64,000 bases of DNA from the NCBI GenBank assembly GCA_004764695.1, contig SMSO01000031.1, positions 990,600-1,054,599 of the forward strand, given 5' to 3'. The position numbers and the translations under genes are program-made. The notes beneath the pieces are model-generated. The model searched no databases. It saw only the letters and a list, made by a program, of their open reading frames with translations, and was not told the origin of the DNA. This DNA comes from Schizochytrium sp. TIO01. Lineage: Eukaryota > Sar > Bigyra > Thraustochytrida > Thraustochytriidae. Shown one piece after another: positions 50,070-63,902 of this stretch (the first letter of the stretch is position 1; each line of letters starts with the position of its first letter).

Positions 50070-53000
50070 GTTGGCCGACGGAGTGAGAAATACTTCCCTC
50101 GCCAGGAAAACTCACTCCTCCAATAATAGCGAATAGTATCAGGAAACCTTGCTTCACTGCGCATTTCTATGCCTTGCTCTACCCAGCTACCTGCATGGTT
50201 TCGCATTCGCAATACGAGCAGCGAAATATTGCTTTATTTCCGGTCATCACACTGTTCTTGAAAGAATTAAACATCCGAAATTGCTAATCCTTGCACTATG
50301 ATAACATTCAATCAAGCACCAACGAAGGTTGACGAATGCGACACGTGCAGGAACTTCCTGTACTATTTGCTTTTAAAATTAAAATTAAATAAGAAGAATA
50401 GTGATAGCCTAATGTTTCTTAACCTCTCTCTGTTGCGCCCTCTACTTCATATCGATTTGTTTCGAGGATGGTAAAGTGAGAGTTGGAGTTGGCTTCATTT
50501 GGGGATCAACGGCGGAGACACTATACAGCACGGAGACCGCCTGCGAAGCGAGAGATTCCGAACCAAAAGGTCTGAGACAGCAAACCAAAGCACGCATGAA
50601 CTCTTAGATCTGCCGCTCGTTCGTGCAAGTCCAGAGAAGATTCGAGGCACCATAGAGCCACATGCAAAGCTGCAATAGTATGTGAAATCGTAGCGATGAT
50701 AACGATATGGCATCATCGCATCTTCGTTTGTTTGAGGACCATTTATCGATACGTCGTAGCTATCGCATTCTGCGGAAAGCTTTCACGCAACAGCGATTAG
50801 ATGGTAGGATAACCCTTTCAGCCCAAAAGAAGGAGGCTTAGTTTGAAGAATGCCCTGAACGTGATTTTCTGCTCGGAGTTCTTTTGGTATCTTATCACCT
50901 ATGACTCAATGCAGCACGTGAAAACTTCAAACTTATAGTATAATGGTGAACCAGGACTTCGAATCTCGCGAAAGAAACGAGCAAGTCAAGACTCGAGACC
51001 CGGCCAACAGAAACGCAGCACTGTATGATAGCTGTGTTGGGGCCGCGCAAGCAGAATCAACGCGCTTATTCGCACTACCGTAACATGGAGTCTTCAATCT
51101 CAGGACGTGTTGGAGCGACAAGGAGGAAAGTCTTATGAAACTCAAGGTTCAATGTTTTTTGCTTTCTTGTTTTTAAATGTTTTGTTAATATTGTTTTTCA
51201 ACTTGAAAGTTTCATTTTATGCCACGACAAAATCATGGTCATCTTTTCATCTTTTCATGTAAAAGTGCTATGGACGCCGCTCAATCGTCCAGCACCAAGG
51301 AGTCGGCGGTCCGGCCGTCATTCATGCATGTATAGCGACCAGGAAGCCGGCCGCTGGCCCCGAGACCGCTGCATTCCGCAACTTGTTCCTGGAGAAGAGT
51401 TTCGCAGAGATGCTCTCTCTCTCTATGCGTCGTCGTTTGGAAATGCAGGAGGTTCTCAGCACATCCTCTTCTCAACCAAGAAAATAAAACAGTAACAGAC
51501 AGCCTTCCAATGAAAGGTATTTTTGAAGAATTTATTACTACTACATTTTAAATTTTAAAATAAAATTAAGAAACAATAGTTACACAACAAAAAAGGGGCA
51601 GAAAAAGAAGCTTTCTCACTTTTCACTTTGGCGAGAACTCGTCATAACTTGTAGATAATCACTTACTCAAGCCTTTTGAAGGCTCAAACGCGGTCTAGCC
51701 GATCTCTGCGTAGTTTCACGGTTAAAGGATATGATCCTTGCCGTCTGCTTCGTCGATTGCAAAATCGTCGTGAACATACATGGACACCAAAGCTGGCCCA
51801 AGTGGCCATTTCCAGTCGAAAAGAAGGAATTGCAAGGCATTCACGGAGTTCAGCATTGCTGCTTCGCAGAGAAGACGCTGAAGTGTGCTTCAGGAAGCAT
51901 ACTACACCCCCCTTCCCTCAATAAGCTCTAATCGCGAAAGCGCTTTTGGTGTACTCCACACTTCGAGGTTTCACTTTCTCTGCCTTCGTTTTCTGATTCT
52001 ATAATATTGAATGAGCTGATTGCGGACTCGGACTGGCAGCAGAACTACAACTACGTCCGATATCATTGTAGACGATCATGTGTTATAAGCTAATGTAGAA
52101 AGTCATGGATTGCCTTTCTTCATCATAGCATTGCTGCTTGGTTGAGCACGTTGATGTGTCGATATTATGCTCTTAAATTGAAGATTTGCTTAATGTAGGT
52201 AATATTTAAAATGGCATTCACTTAGTAGTACTTCATACATGCTATTAGACAATCTTGGTTCCTGCACGCGCGGCTCCTTTGAATATATTTTTAGTCTTCA
52301 AAACTTTTTATTTCAAGGACTATTCGTTTTTAATGTTAAAATAAGAAATATCAAAGGCTTTTCTACATGCTATTTTTATATAGTCAACATCATTATTGTT
52401 GGATTTAATAGGTGTCAAGTGAACGACCTACTCATTGATCAAGATGGGATGCGATAGAGAGAGATCGATGATGACTTGGAATGAGTTATGTTTGAAATAG
52501 AGTGGTGTGGTTTGTGCATATTGTGTAATGTTGTGGAGAGAAGAATGGATTCATTACGAAATAGTGAGATCATCGGCGATACGTCTGTTTCTATCTCGAC
52601 GCTAATGCCGGCTTACCTAAGTTTTATTTAAAAGCTCCCTTGCGGATTCGATCGTTGTTACACTACTAAAGTAATGTTCGAATTCAAGAAAATACCTGTC
52701 AGACCATTGTTTCTTTGGCTTTGTTTTCGTCTCTCCTGGACCCGAATGGTTAGTCCATTTTATCTTCCTTCGATCAAAATAACTCGCGATCGTACATCAG
52801 ATCTCACTCAAGTCTGTCGATTATCAATGTCTTTTGTTTATGACTTTAATCAATTTTCCATATTATCCCGCCGTTCTTTGTGCAGTTATGAAACCATATC
52901 TTTAACCTTGGTAGAGTGGTGCAGCTCGTATGTTTGGTTGTGCTTTGCTGCATGTTTCTTCGAATTTAATAGTAATTATTCGACTACTAGTGTATCATTT

Positions 53001-55604
53001 AATTCAGAATCGCCTTTTAAATGGTATTATTTAAAAATAAAATAAAAATCTGAATTAATCAGAAAGGAAAAAAAAAATGGAGAGGGGAGGACAGTTTAAA
53101 AGTTTTTGGAGGCAAATGAGAACTTGAATAAAAATTCCTGTTGCAAAAGAGAGGAGAAAAGTAAAGAAGGATACAAAAGCCTGAATACACGGGCTCGACT
53201 AAAACACCGCTTCACATACAGAAATGTTATCATGTACCTTGGTAGACTATCGTTGCAAATATCAGTACTCGTCTTTGTCTGTTAGCCTGTATCTTCTTCA
53301 GTTGTAGTTCTCTGTGTTGCTCCAATTTTGCATTCTTAATAAATTAAAAAATTGCATTATCTTATTTTATTCCTTTTCTTAACCGCTTGCTTTGCAAAAT
53401 CTGATATTGTTCGCGCGTCTGTCAAAAGATGCTCGCAAACCCCCAAGAGGGTGGCCTTCCGCCATCACGATGCTCGCGATCCGTAGCGAAGGAAACTGTA
53501 GATGAAGTGAAGATTCGTTCGATTGTTAAAAGTATTCTAGTTGTAAAAAGTCTAGTCTTGGATATTAGAGCAAAATTAAATGCTCTGCGCCCAACAAGCT
53601 GGGGTGGACCAAACCACTCAAACGTCTCCTCTACTCGCCTGAGAACTTTAGACGCCACCCCAGAATACTGCAACCCCAGTCTCGATAACCCAACCAACCA
53701 ACTAATCAACCAGGCAAATTATCAAGCTTTCAATTGCTCATGCAAGTTTATGAAAGGCTTTATCAACCGTTCGAAGGATATAGGTAACATTTGCACGTAT
53801 TCGAGGGAAGCTGCAGTCTTGTGTTTTTATAGAAACAAATTGTCTGCGAAAGCCAACGAATAGCAGCAACAGAAGCCTGTATGAAACTGTCAAAGCAGTG
53901 CCGATCACAATACGCCAAAGATCACATCAGGTTGCGCTCATATTTAAAAATATTAGAGTCTTGGGAGGTGCCAGCAAGAGAGCAAAACCCCGATATGGTG
54001 CTTTAAATGATGCTTTGTTCTAGATACTGAGCATATCATTTTGATCCACATAATTCACCTCTTTTGTTTGCTCAAATGGATGATTCGTTTTTTGCCGGGA
54101 ATGATAGGTATTATAAGGGCTTGCAGGAAGAAAGAATGCAGTGTCGGAGTTCCAAGGAGCGTATTTAATTATTTGTATTCTAACTGAAGTCATCTATCAT
54201 TGCGAATAGGGTATAGTAGTAAATTGAGGCAATAGTCTCACGCGTAGAAACCTATAGTTCTGTTTTTTCACCCCCGTCAGAGTGGTGGTGCTGGAAATAA
54301 CTTTTTGATATCGCCACACTTGCCTAATTATTTTTAGAACTAAAAAAAAAAACTTTAAAAAAAAACTGTCTACTATAGTAATTTAGAAAAGAAAAAAAAT
54401 CTTAATTATCATTCATCAATAAAATATATCAAACTATGATGAAAATTGTTCTATAAATGTGTGATGGTGTAGACTGAATCTTCATAAAGTAGAACTTTAA
54501 GCTCTCATTCTTAATCGCTGCGTCTTCATCATGTAAGTACAGCTTCTCTCGTTCTGCATTTGTTACCTTTAAACGATCCTTAGAAGATCTGTTCTTCCGA
54601 ACTCCAACCATGTTTCAATATTAAAGAGAACGTCGGTATGCTAACAGAAGATACAAAAAAGATATGACCTATATTTCTCAAGAGAGAACTTACAGAATAA
54701 CATCGCTTTGAAATATGGGCGCGCAAACAGCACGCGGTACTTTCAGCAAGATATGCAAGAGCTCAATAGTAGCCATTCTATTCTGGACCTGCATTGTGGC
54801 TCCCTTTCCAATCTACTGCTTGCTAACTGCAATATATGTCAGTTTGCAGCAATCGAGCATGGACACCCCAGGATTTTCTTCACTGCTACTAGAAGGCAGA
54901 GTATACAGGACCTTCATAAACCAATTTTACTTCAAATATGTTGCAGTCCTATGGCATAGTCCACACAAGATATCCTAGGGATGGCAGCTTTAGCCACTCA
55001 AGAAAGGGAGGGCAAAGCAGCCCAATATTCTCTTCCCGCTGCAGCAAAGTTTTGAGCGCATTCGGTTCTACATTTCGCCAGTAGATACAGATGAGTAAGA
55101 CCTAGGCTCATCAGAACTTTTGAGAACATGCTGATTCAATGCAATTACAAATACATAGCAAAGGATCCCAAAGTACTTGGAAAGTACTTGAATTCAATTA
55201 ACTTTTGAAAATAGGAGGAATGGGCCACGACTTGACCAGCAACAACTAAGTACATGACCATCCAAGACTGGAAAGGGGGAGGGGGACTTCTCCATTGTTT
55301 TGAACCGCACGCGCGGGAAGAAGCCCAAGGTAGGTGGGTTATTATAAGAGTCTCCGCACGCACGTGCTGCACATGTCTTAATTTGTTTATATCATAACCC
55401 CTTGAAAGGATAAGTTGAGGACTTCAATTATATCAAATGGGGGTAGGGAATGAGTGGCATATCTTAAAGAATATAAACATTCTCGAAATACTTTCAAATT
55501 ACCCCTGTGTGTGATCTTGGGTTGCATTTTTACTACTGTGTGCGACAGTTACTGACAAGAGGAATGAGAGCCACTTTCTGCTTCTTCCATTCTCTCTCAT
55601 CAAG

Positions 55605-55624
55605 TTTTTTTTTTTTTTTTTTTT
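55605..55624. repeat. Poly-T tract
   Basis: A run of about 20 T. It could be the reverse of a retroposed poly-A tail, but no element is visible next to it. Confidence 0.9.
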
Positions 55625-57747
55625 CGCAAATTATATATCAACCCATTCCTTTGTTTTTGACTTTATTCGAAAAAAAATAAAATAAAAAATTAATCTCAAC
55701 AATTGAATACTTTAGTAGTTTTTTTTATTCCTAGTAGTCTGCTATAATATTTGGCCTAGGGAGAATTTTCAACTTGTCGCTAGGAAAAAAATAAAATAAA
55801 AATAAAATATGAGACAAAAAACGAGCACTTTCAATCTCGATCTCGATCTTAGATGCTGTTGAATATGCATTTAAGGTGGTGGGGATTGTGCGAGTTCCTC
55901 TTGTCAAATACTTAGGTACCTTCTACAAAGGTGGCCGATCGAAAAGAACCTCACGAACAATCAGGGTCTAGCGAGTGTTGTGGCACAGCAAGCGCGGTCG
56001 AACTAAGCATCAATTGTAAAATGCGATTTTGATGCCTGATATTGCGATAAAGACGACATCCTATTCGAGAATATTTTTATTTTTTACTTTTAAAAAGTTA
56101 AATGTTCCAAATAATAATAATAATATGTCTATTAGGGCCATCATGTCACAAGTTGGACACCTTCGCCTCCTCCACCTCCGCCATCACCACGACCACCACT
56201 TTCGTTGTTGCTTTCTGACCATCCAAGTTGACCCAGCACTTTTCGGTCTAAAATCAGGGGTATAGTAAGGAGCATCATGCTCATGAACTGCTTTTCCTTG
56301 AAGAGTAATCTAATTTTACTATGTATGCTCGGTTTGAAATATTGTATGGTGGGCCGCTCTAATTTTCTTCGTAGTAGGCTTGGGTGCTTTAGTTTGTGAT
56401 AGCTTATCGATTAGCTTGGGCTTCATCACAAAATCTGAACCTTTAGAGTGATAGAACGCTCCACCAATAAGAAAAGCACAAGATAGGGTATGCCAGCATC
56501 GATGGCTACGATCAAAAATGGCCGGCAGCACATCCATCCACATACTTTTCTTGTCGCTTCAGTGCTATTTATTATCACTGCTTGCTCTACAGACCGTGCG
56601 AGCAGCTTGCGACAGAACTACATGTGGTGAAATTGAAAGGGAACACCTTATTTTATTTTATTTTCCTTTTTTCCATAGAGAAGCAAGGGAGAATGAGAAG
56701 AAAAAAGGTACGAAAAAGCTTTAATCACTTCATCGCAATCGATGCTCTCGAACAGGCAAAATCTTGCGCTTCACGAGCGAACTTGGTTTCCGAGCTCATG
56801 TAAAAATTCAAGCCCATGCTGATGTGTTTCGGAAGAGTATTTATACATGATTTAGACTTTATAGTTATTTCGTTCACCTGTTATCGCAAAATTTCAATTT
56901 TATTTCCAGAAGAAGTAAGACATTTTTCCTTAGTTCTATAACCTGAAGTACAGCTCGGAGAGACCATGCTACACTTCTGTGCACCTGCTGTGCGTGGTGG
57001 ATGCGGCTGGAGCAGAATGGGCCTGCGCCGCAAATTGAAGCTTCGCTCACTGCTGTACTGCTTTCAACCGCAGTAGTTCCTGTACTTTCCTCATGCGCGT
57101 CCGCACTGCACTGCCGCAAGTCTCGCCTGTCAGATGTCGGCGAAGGCTTTGTTGCCTTCATTCATTTCTTCTATTCTCTTCTTTTTTTTTTTTAAAGGCT
57201 CTTCTCTTCATTTCTAAGTAGTTTTGATAATAATAGAGACATAATCTTACAATGCTTCATGATACTGAAATAAACTGAACTGAAAGGAGATGAAAATGGA
57301 GATGAGGAGTTACCAGTGGTGAGAATATATATAGATATATATTGACAATGTTTCGTCTAGAAAATTGAAGTCCATCGCATCGACCTCACGATCTGGCATT
57401 TCGGAGAGCTTTTACCAGCGTCCCATTGCGTCTTTATCAAGGTCTGCGAGACTGTGAAGACCTTGCTACGGGTGCCACGCTGGATATGGAAATTTTTGAG
57501 ACTTACCTAGGCGTCCGTCGCTGTGTTTGCTTCAGACTGCCTAAATTGATAGTACCTACCCACTAAATGGTTATAATGTATGTGCAAGAATATCAAAGAA
57601 TGATGGTAATAAGAAATGGACGAGTTTTTTTTAATTTTACTTTTAAATAATTAAAATTAAAAATTAAATCAAAAGTTAAGACTCAGGCTATTTATTTGTT
57701 TTACAAGACAAAGACAAAGAAATATTGTTAGAAGAAATAGTCATTTG

Positions 57748-57915
57748 ATGAGAATCCCGTGCACGCGCGAGCTGGCAGCCAACCATGAGGCTCGCCAGAA
57801 CTCCTGCAAGAAAATGTTGCACCCAGCTGTTGCATCGGCTTGGGTGTTAGCGCATGGGAGGCGTCGTGCTGGCCAGCTAATGGCTGATGGTCTAACCAAG
57901 GTGCATGAGATTTGA
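57748..57915 (+). mobile_element. Possible relic of a copia-type retrotransposon polyprotein end
   Basis: A 55-codon open stretch ends GQLMADGLTKVHEI and a stop. The tail WVLAHGRRRAGQLMADGLTK resembles the end of the RNase H region of Ty1/copia polyproteins, where a W...(Q)LADGLTK motif is typical just before the C-terminus. Sequence upstream is AT-rich and has no RNase H, reverse transcriptase or integrase motif, and no LTR was recognised. The match is short, so this is tentative. Confidence 0.35.
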
Positions 57916-60900
57916 GAAGAACCTCGAAGCCGCAGCCACAAATGACAACACCGTTTGTGCAAATTTACGTACTCGACCAGCTGTACTTTACCTACGTAGC
58001 ACTCAAAGACGATTATAGTAAAATCTGGACGGGACCTGGGAGTGAGCAGTCATGGTGTAATGATAAGGGCTCGAAGAAGGGGTTTGTGAAAGGAAAACAA
58101 GATTTTGGGTGGTAGTACTTGTGCTTCAAAGTTTGTTTTCCAGTATAACTGTGAGCTGTGAATGGTCCTGGTTGGTCACTCAGCGGGATGATGTTGTGCA
58201 AAGAACGGATAAGAACTTGAGCTTGGAATGAATAAGTCAATGGCCAGGATGAGAGATCAAATATCACGGTGACCATGTCTTTTGTGCGCACGTTTAACCG
58301 CATCCTATGAATACTCTTCAGGCAATCGAGAGATTTTCTATTACCGTAGCCGCGGCAAAAAATTCGCTTGTCACCGATCGTGGATGCGTCGAAAAGTGAT
58401 CTCGTGATGCCGCTGAAGGGAAAGTCGATTTCCTCACCCACGCAAGCACCCACCTCAACTGGTGACAACAAACTCCGAACCTAGTGGGAACCAACATCAT
58501 GATCGTCAAAGTAACTAGGTACCTACCTACATTAAGTAGTGGCAAAACCAGAACTAGCATGCATTTAGAAAAGGCTACCATAGTACCTAGAATATGTTTC
58601 ATGATCATGAATTGCAATTGCAACCGCTACGATAGCTAGCTAGCACTTATCAAACTGGAAGTCCTTGCTTTGCCTTAATGAAAGGCGCCACTTATACTGC
58701 GGCGAAACGAGTACTTATTACAATGGGCTTTGAAGGGTGCCGGACACCGATGTGGCTGGTGGATTGTTTTGGTTATAAATGATCAGCCTCTGCACGTCAT
58801 ACCAAGTAGAAAATACCAGCGTGTTTTTGGTACAGGAACGACAGGACAGAAACGCAAATGATAAGCCTTCAAGTCTGCTATGTGGGAGCGTTGCTTTCAC
58901 TCGTAACGCATATTTATTTATGGTGGCAGTAGCGCCTAGGTACTCAAACTTTAACCAAGATTATCCGCCGCCGCAAGAGTAATCCCGCAAACCAACTTTC
59001 TCACAAAGATAGCACTGCAACGATTCCCTTGATCAGTAAAAAGCACTAGTTACATAATTTCCTCACTGGCACAAAGAAGTCAGAGGGAGGAACAACGATT
59101 GAAATAAGAAAACTGCTGTATATGTATATGGCCGTATGGTCGTGCCTAGCGCTTGCGCACTTCAAGCTAGCCGATCGCCTAGCAGATTGATTGGCTGACT
59201 AGTTGGAAATGAGTAAATTGTTTTCCTGCCGAGATTACTTTTTCCAAATGATGGTCAGAGGTGGGAGCTCACTCGAAAAGCTATACCAGTAGGTACTACT
59301 GCTCGTAGTTGGCACGGAGTTAGTGGAGGCCTACGAACAGATAGTATTTAGTGAGTGCGCCTAACCTTCAAGCCGCTCTGGAGAACTCTGTTGTATCTTG
59401 CTGAATGTCGAGAGACCGGGCCTCTCTACAACTATATAGATCACGATAATTCTAGCAGCAGCCGCTGTGCAGTTTCTGCAAAGCACGCAGTTTCATCAAT
59501 GACTTCTGCGCTTCATGAGTTGTCCTGAGACGCTAGCTTCAGCCGAGCATTGGCTTGACAATCAAGAACCTTGGTACCCAGATAATCAACTGCATTATCA
59601 AAACCAATCCATGATTTGCTTGCTTCATAATTATCATTGTATTTTCTGAAGAAAGGCAAACACTTTCCTGTTCCACGAAACTCTCTGCAATCCCAACACG
59701 TCGGTCTTTTGCTTTGTCTGAGCTAAATGATAAAAGGATGCCTGCGCAAGCGAACGCACAGAGTAATGTTTGGTTTACTTCTTTGGTCTCTCCAGCTGTT
59801 ATTTGTTAATTTTAGGAATATACTCAGGACCGCATCTGCGCACTTTTGGAGGACAATATGCATTTATTCTGGCCGAGTAAGCTCGAAAAGTTTAAACAGG
59901 CCTAAAGGAACGAAGCAAATGCCATTTTGTCCAAGAGAGGGAACGAGTTTCTCAAATAAGTAGAGTCAAATATCCTCCTAAAATCAAATACTACCTGTGC
60001 TTCTGATAAGGTTTTTCTTCCAGACAAGAGCTTGAAAAGGCAAGGTGCTTCTGGTGCGGAGATGTATGCACGTAGAAATGCTAAAGATATAATATTAGGA
60101 ACTACTTTGACATGGAACATGAAATGCATCGCAGTTCCTAAGAGTTACTGAGGCGTCTATATGTGCATAGATCGCTTTTCCAAAAATAACCTGTCGTGGA
60201 AATATGTCTCCGCCCGTAACGACACGTATTGCCTTTTCCTTTATATATTTAAGAAAAAAGAAAAGAGTAGTGAATCTTTAAAATGCAATATATTCCTTAA
60301 CGTCAATTGGATAATTCAGATACACTTGTTTTTTCCTTGGAGTGAGTGGGTGGGTGAAACCCAGGAACACCCTCAGGTTTGCAAATACTATGAATTATCA
60401 GTCTCGATACTGTTGGTGCTGTATATTTCACAAAGAGAACTCCCCATGAACGGAGCCTATCGCAACGTCTTCGCCAGTGTTTGTACAGCCACTTGTCTCA
60501 ATCCCATATGGGTTAAGTCGAAAAATAAATGAATCAGTATCATTAAGCAAACACATTCCATTTGAATTTCTCGACAAACAGATAGATTTCCTCTAGATTA
60601 GATTCATCTCAAGTACGGCTCGAATGCTGTTATTGTATCACCCGCGCAGGCTGCATTAGAACTGCCGCCATAATAGTGAAATCTCCGTTCTGTTTTAGAC
60701 GCTACCTTTGCAAGCGGCTGTCGGGTCCGTTTTCTTCTGAGACCGGACATTTCCTGCCTGCGGATCTTTTAAAATTACAATACACTAACCATTTCATTAG
60801 TTTGGGCTAGCTTTTTAAATCCAGCGCTGCTAGTTTGCATCACTAAATTTACTCCCTTCAAAGTTCGTTTTTTTATTTGACTTATCGCACTTTTTATATA

Positions 60901-63617
60901 AAACTTTGAGAGTTATTTTGTAAGAGCAAAAAAACAGAAAGAAAGGATTCAATCGAAATTGAAGAATGTTTCGGTCTCACCGGCTTAGGTGACATGGTCG
61001 CTCCTTCTTTGTTAGAGCTATTGAACAATCATGCTGATAAGCAGACCTTCTGACTTGACGCTAGAATTATATTTATGGAACTAGACGTCTCCGCTATTTA
61101 AGAAGAAACGGCTGTTGAGTACCTGCTCAAGTCGTTCTCCGAAGAGACCTGGGTTCTTGTTTTAATGCTTTTGTCTACGTCCCAATTTACAATCAAAGAA
61201 GCTTTACTGAGGAATTTTAATCCCCTAAAGATGTCGGCCTCATTTTGAGAAAGGAAGCGTTTTATTTTTGGTGGGGGTACTTCTCTTATCACACCTTGAT
61301 TAGCTCCATTCTAATCTACTGCAAAGGCGAAACCTAGTAGGTAGACCCTGCCATCCCGTCCTCAATCAAGCCGCGGTCTTTCAAGATGAAAGCACGTCTT
61401 CTTTACTCTGGCCCCACCTTTAAAAGTTCTTCCGAATGTTGATATTAGGTAGCTCTGAGTTCTATCCACGAAACCCCTATCCCGAGTCAGCGCAATTGAT
61501 CGAAAAGCATCACGACGAATGGATTTGGAGCAGTAAGCTACGAGACAAAAGAGCATTTATGTTACTAACGCATTCTGGTTGGATCTTTCAGCAGCCTAGC
61601 AAAAGAAGAGTGCACTAAGTGTCTCGTGGTTTCTATCCTTTGAAAGATGCGATCTGAGCAGCAAATCCCTGAATTATTTTGGGCAGAGAAAAAGAAAACA
61701 TAAAATCCTACACTGATGATGACAAACGAAAACGCTGCTTACCGCGGCGATTTGCATGACACGATGATGTCTATGTCAAGACCGTTTACGCTGTGAGATC
61801 TGTTTCACCTTGCTCGAGTGCAGAGTCTTGGCGAAGGTGACCAGGACTCAGATCAAATTGTCAATGACTCCCATGATCGAAACATTCTTACATCCTTCTC
61901 TGAAAACTGTCAAACGTGATGATGCTTTATCATTTTGGTCAAACGAGCCCCGAGGTCTCAATATATTTGCAATTTTCCAGCTCGGTCTACAGCTGACCTC
62001 CTCCTGCCCTTCCAGGAGCTTCCTTGTTTACTATTCCTCTGTTGCGAAAACTAGACTCCTTTAAAAGGGGATATTTTATAAGCAACCACTCCACTGCTAA
62101 TCAAATCACTTGCAGGCAGCTGAACAGGAAACAAGAATGCTGGACTGCCGCGTGCCGCACACCCTTGAAGTCTCTAGCTAGATGAAAGAAGCAAGATTTT
62201 TCGAGGTTTCAAGGCTGTTTGTTGCCACTGAAAGCTTCAATCGAGATTGATCTTCGAGCAGAACTACATTCGATCCTACAAGCGTCGAGAGCTTCCCGCC
62301 AGAGCCTGTCTCGATGATCCCGAAAGAGAGTTTGCCTCTTCAATCTGCAGGTTATGTTTCTAGCTCTGGTAACAAGTCATCTTGAAGGGAGCTGACCTAA
62401 AGTGCGCACCTCTGAAGTGTTGCAAAGCACATGCGATGAGATGCCAAACCAAAAACGTCAATTGCAGGGCAAGGAGCGCCTTTAGAGACGCCTATTTCGA
62501 CGGTGCTACGCCAAATGCATTGTGTGCCCTTCAGTCGCCACTTCTCGAGGTATCCCAGCCCGAACGAGATCAACTAGCCCAGCCTGAACCTCAACAGCTT
62601 GAAGCTCTACGTCCTTGGGACCCTCCCATTATTAGTACACACCGGTGTTTCTCTGCGTATGTGTCACTCCAGGACCCCACGGTCACGATAACTGCTATTC
62701 GGGGAGTTATCACCACTCTTAGGTAGTACCTAACTCTAACTGTCGTTGGGGCATGCTAGTCGTTCGCTAGGACTTCCTATTCGTCGCTTTGTGAAAACTT
62801 CGGCTGCGCCTCACCAGGGATGGATTGGCTTTGGAGGGCTGACAATGCAGTCTAATAAGTGACGTGCCGCTGATATATCCTCCCATCGCCAAAAGTGACA
62901 GCTATCTCCATTGATTCGGCGTCTTATATGGCTTGTGAGTATTGCCGTGGACAAGGCTTTCGATTGCATTATGTACAGCACATTACATTACACCAACGAA
63001 AGAAAACGAGAGACTAGAGGACATATAACTTAAACAGTAGCACCTCCGGCACCGCACTTTAGAAGCTAACGACCCCGCTTGGCCTCACTTGGCTTTGCTA
63101 TTGTCTAGTTTGGGGCTGTATAGTCTACTTGTAGGCAGGTTTGTTCTATAGTAATGGTTGGGAATAATTCATAGTAGATGGGATCGAATCCTGTCTTGTG
63201 CACTTGGAGTTTAAGTGAAAGAAATGAATGAAGGATGATTGTTGAGTGATCGATCATTCCGCAGAGCGATCAGTCCGTCAAAGTCGGTTTGCGTTGGGAT
63301 TGATCAAGGCAGTTCTGCCGCTTGCGTTGCGCTGGGTGCAGATTGGAGGTTTCTTGTTAGGCAGCACGACGTCTCAGGAGCCCAAGGACGTGCCGACCTC
63401 GTCCACAGGTGCCACGCAGCAGAGGCTCCTCGTGCAGCGACAGTCGAGCAGCCGCGACCAACGCGTGACCATCAAAGCATCGCAGCTAAATTCTGATCCG
63501 AATTTGGAGGCCCATCTTGAGCACGCTGACAACGAGGGTGTAGTGCAGATCAACGACTTGCAGAGGGAATTGGGAGATCTCGATTGTGACGAAATCTGTA
63601 GCAAAATTTGTAGCAGA

Positions 63618-63902
63618 ATGTCTGAAGAAATGGCCTACATCCCGCGCCGCGGCCTCAATGCGCTGCTGCATTACAAATATGCCGGTGGCGAGTATTCGTG
63701 GCTTGACAACAAGCTCAACCCATTCTGGGCTGCTGCTGCTGAAATGTTGCCCGACACCATGGCTCCTAACCTCGTCACTCTTGTAGGCCTGGCACACCTT
63801 TTTGTCATTGCGGCGCTCGCTCTCATTTACGATCCCCAGCTCCGCGGAGAGAGCCCATCCTGGGTTTATCTTGTCAACGCCTACTGCATCTTTATGTACC
63901 AG
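63618..63902 (+). CDS. Choline/ethanolamine phosphotransferase, N-terminal part (3' end outside the window)
   Basis: The product transfers phosphocholine or phosphoethanolamine from its CDP form to diacylglycerol, the last Kennedy-pathway step, in ER or Golgi membranes. MSEEMAYIPRRGLNALLHYK, then YAGGEYSWLDNKLNPFW and a first membrane span (APNLVTLVGLAHLFVIAALAL) match the N-terminus of CEPT1/CHPT1/EPT1. The exon ends at CAG before GTATGT (donor at 63903), exactly before the expected catalytic CDP-alcohol phosphotransferase motif, which must lie in the next exon beyond the window. The ATG at 63618 fits the family start. The frame is open back to 63246 and looks coding. A candidate short exon (63178-63214) with a 50-nt intron would extend the N-terminus in frame, so the true start is unsettled. 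Confidence 0.8.

Larger units (their letters stand above)
47402..63177. other. Nearly 16 kb of gene-poor, AT-rich DNA
   Basis: I find no complete gene in this interval. Open frames are short and lack recognisable domains or coding bias. The longest, 52674-53045 (+), 53429-53863 (+) and 58013-58471 (-), resemble nothing I know. Simple repeats and A/T runs are frequent, and short self-complementary words such as TAGCTAGCTA recur (48281-48292 and about 58635). A fragment near 57.8 kb looks like the end of a copia-type polyprotein (separate entry). A small minus-strand frame (54429-54611) with the charged peptide NRSSKDRLKVTNAEREKLYL could be an exon but is unrecognised. The region may be transposon graveyard or chromosome-arm spacer. 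Confidence 0.45.

Noticed and set aside
50930..51020. tRNA-like A-box word TAGTATAATGG with a later CTCGAGACC
   Set aside because: No acceptor stem, anticodon stem or proper T-arm can be paired; a chance match or very degraded.
52674..53045. 123-codon frame in the gene desert
   Set aside because: AT-rich, no motif, no convincing start context; expected by chance over a 16-kb region.
2284..62730. Recurrent TAGGTAC/GTACCTA words in spacers
   Set aside because: About a dozen occurrences against roughly eight expected for a 7-mer on both strands; too weak without a proper count.
63120..63200. Possible tRNA around GGGATCGAATCCTG
   Set aside because: No cloverleaf partner sequences at the right distances.
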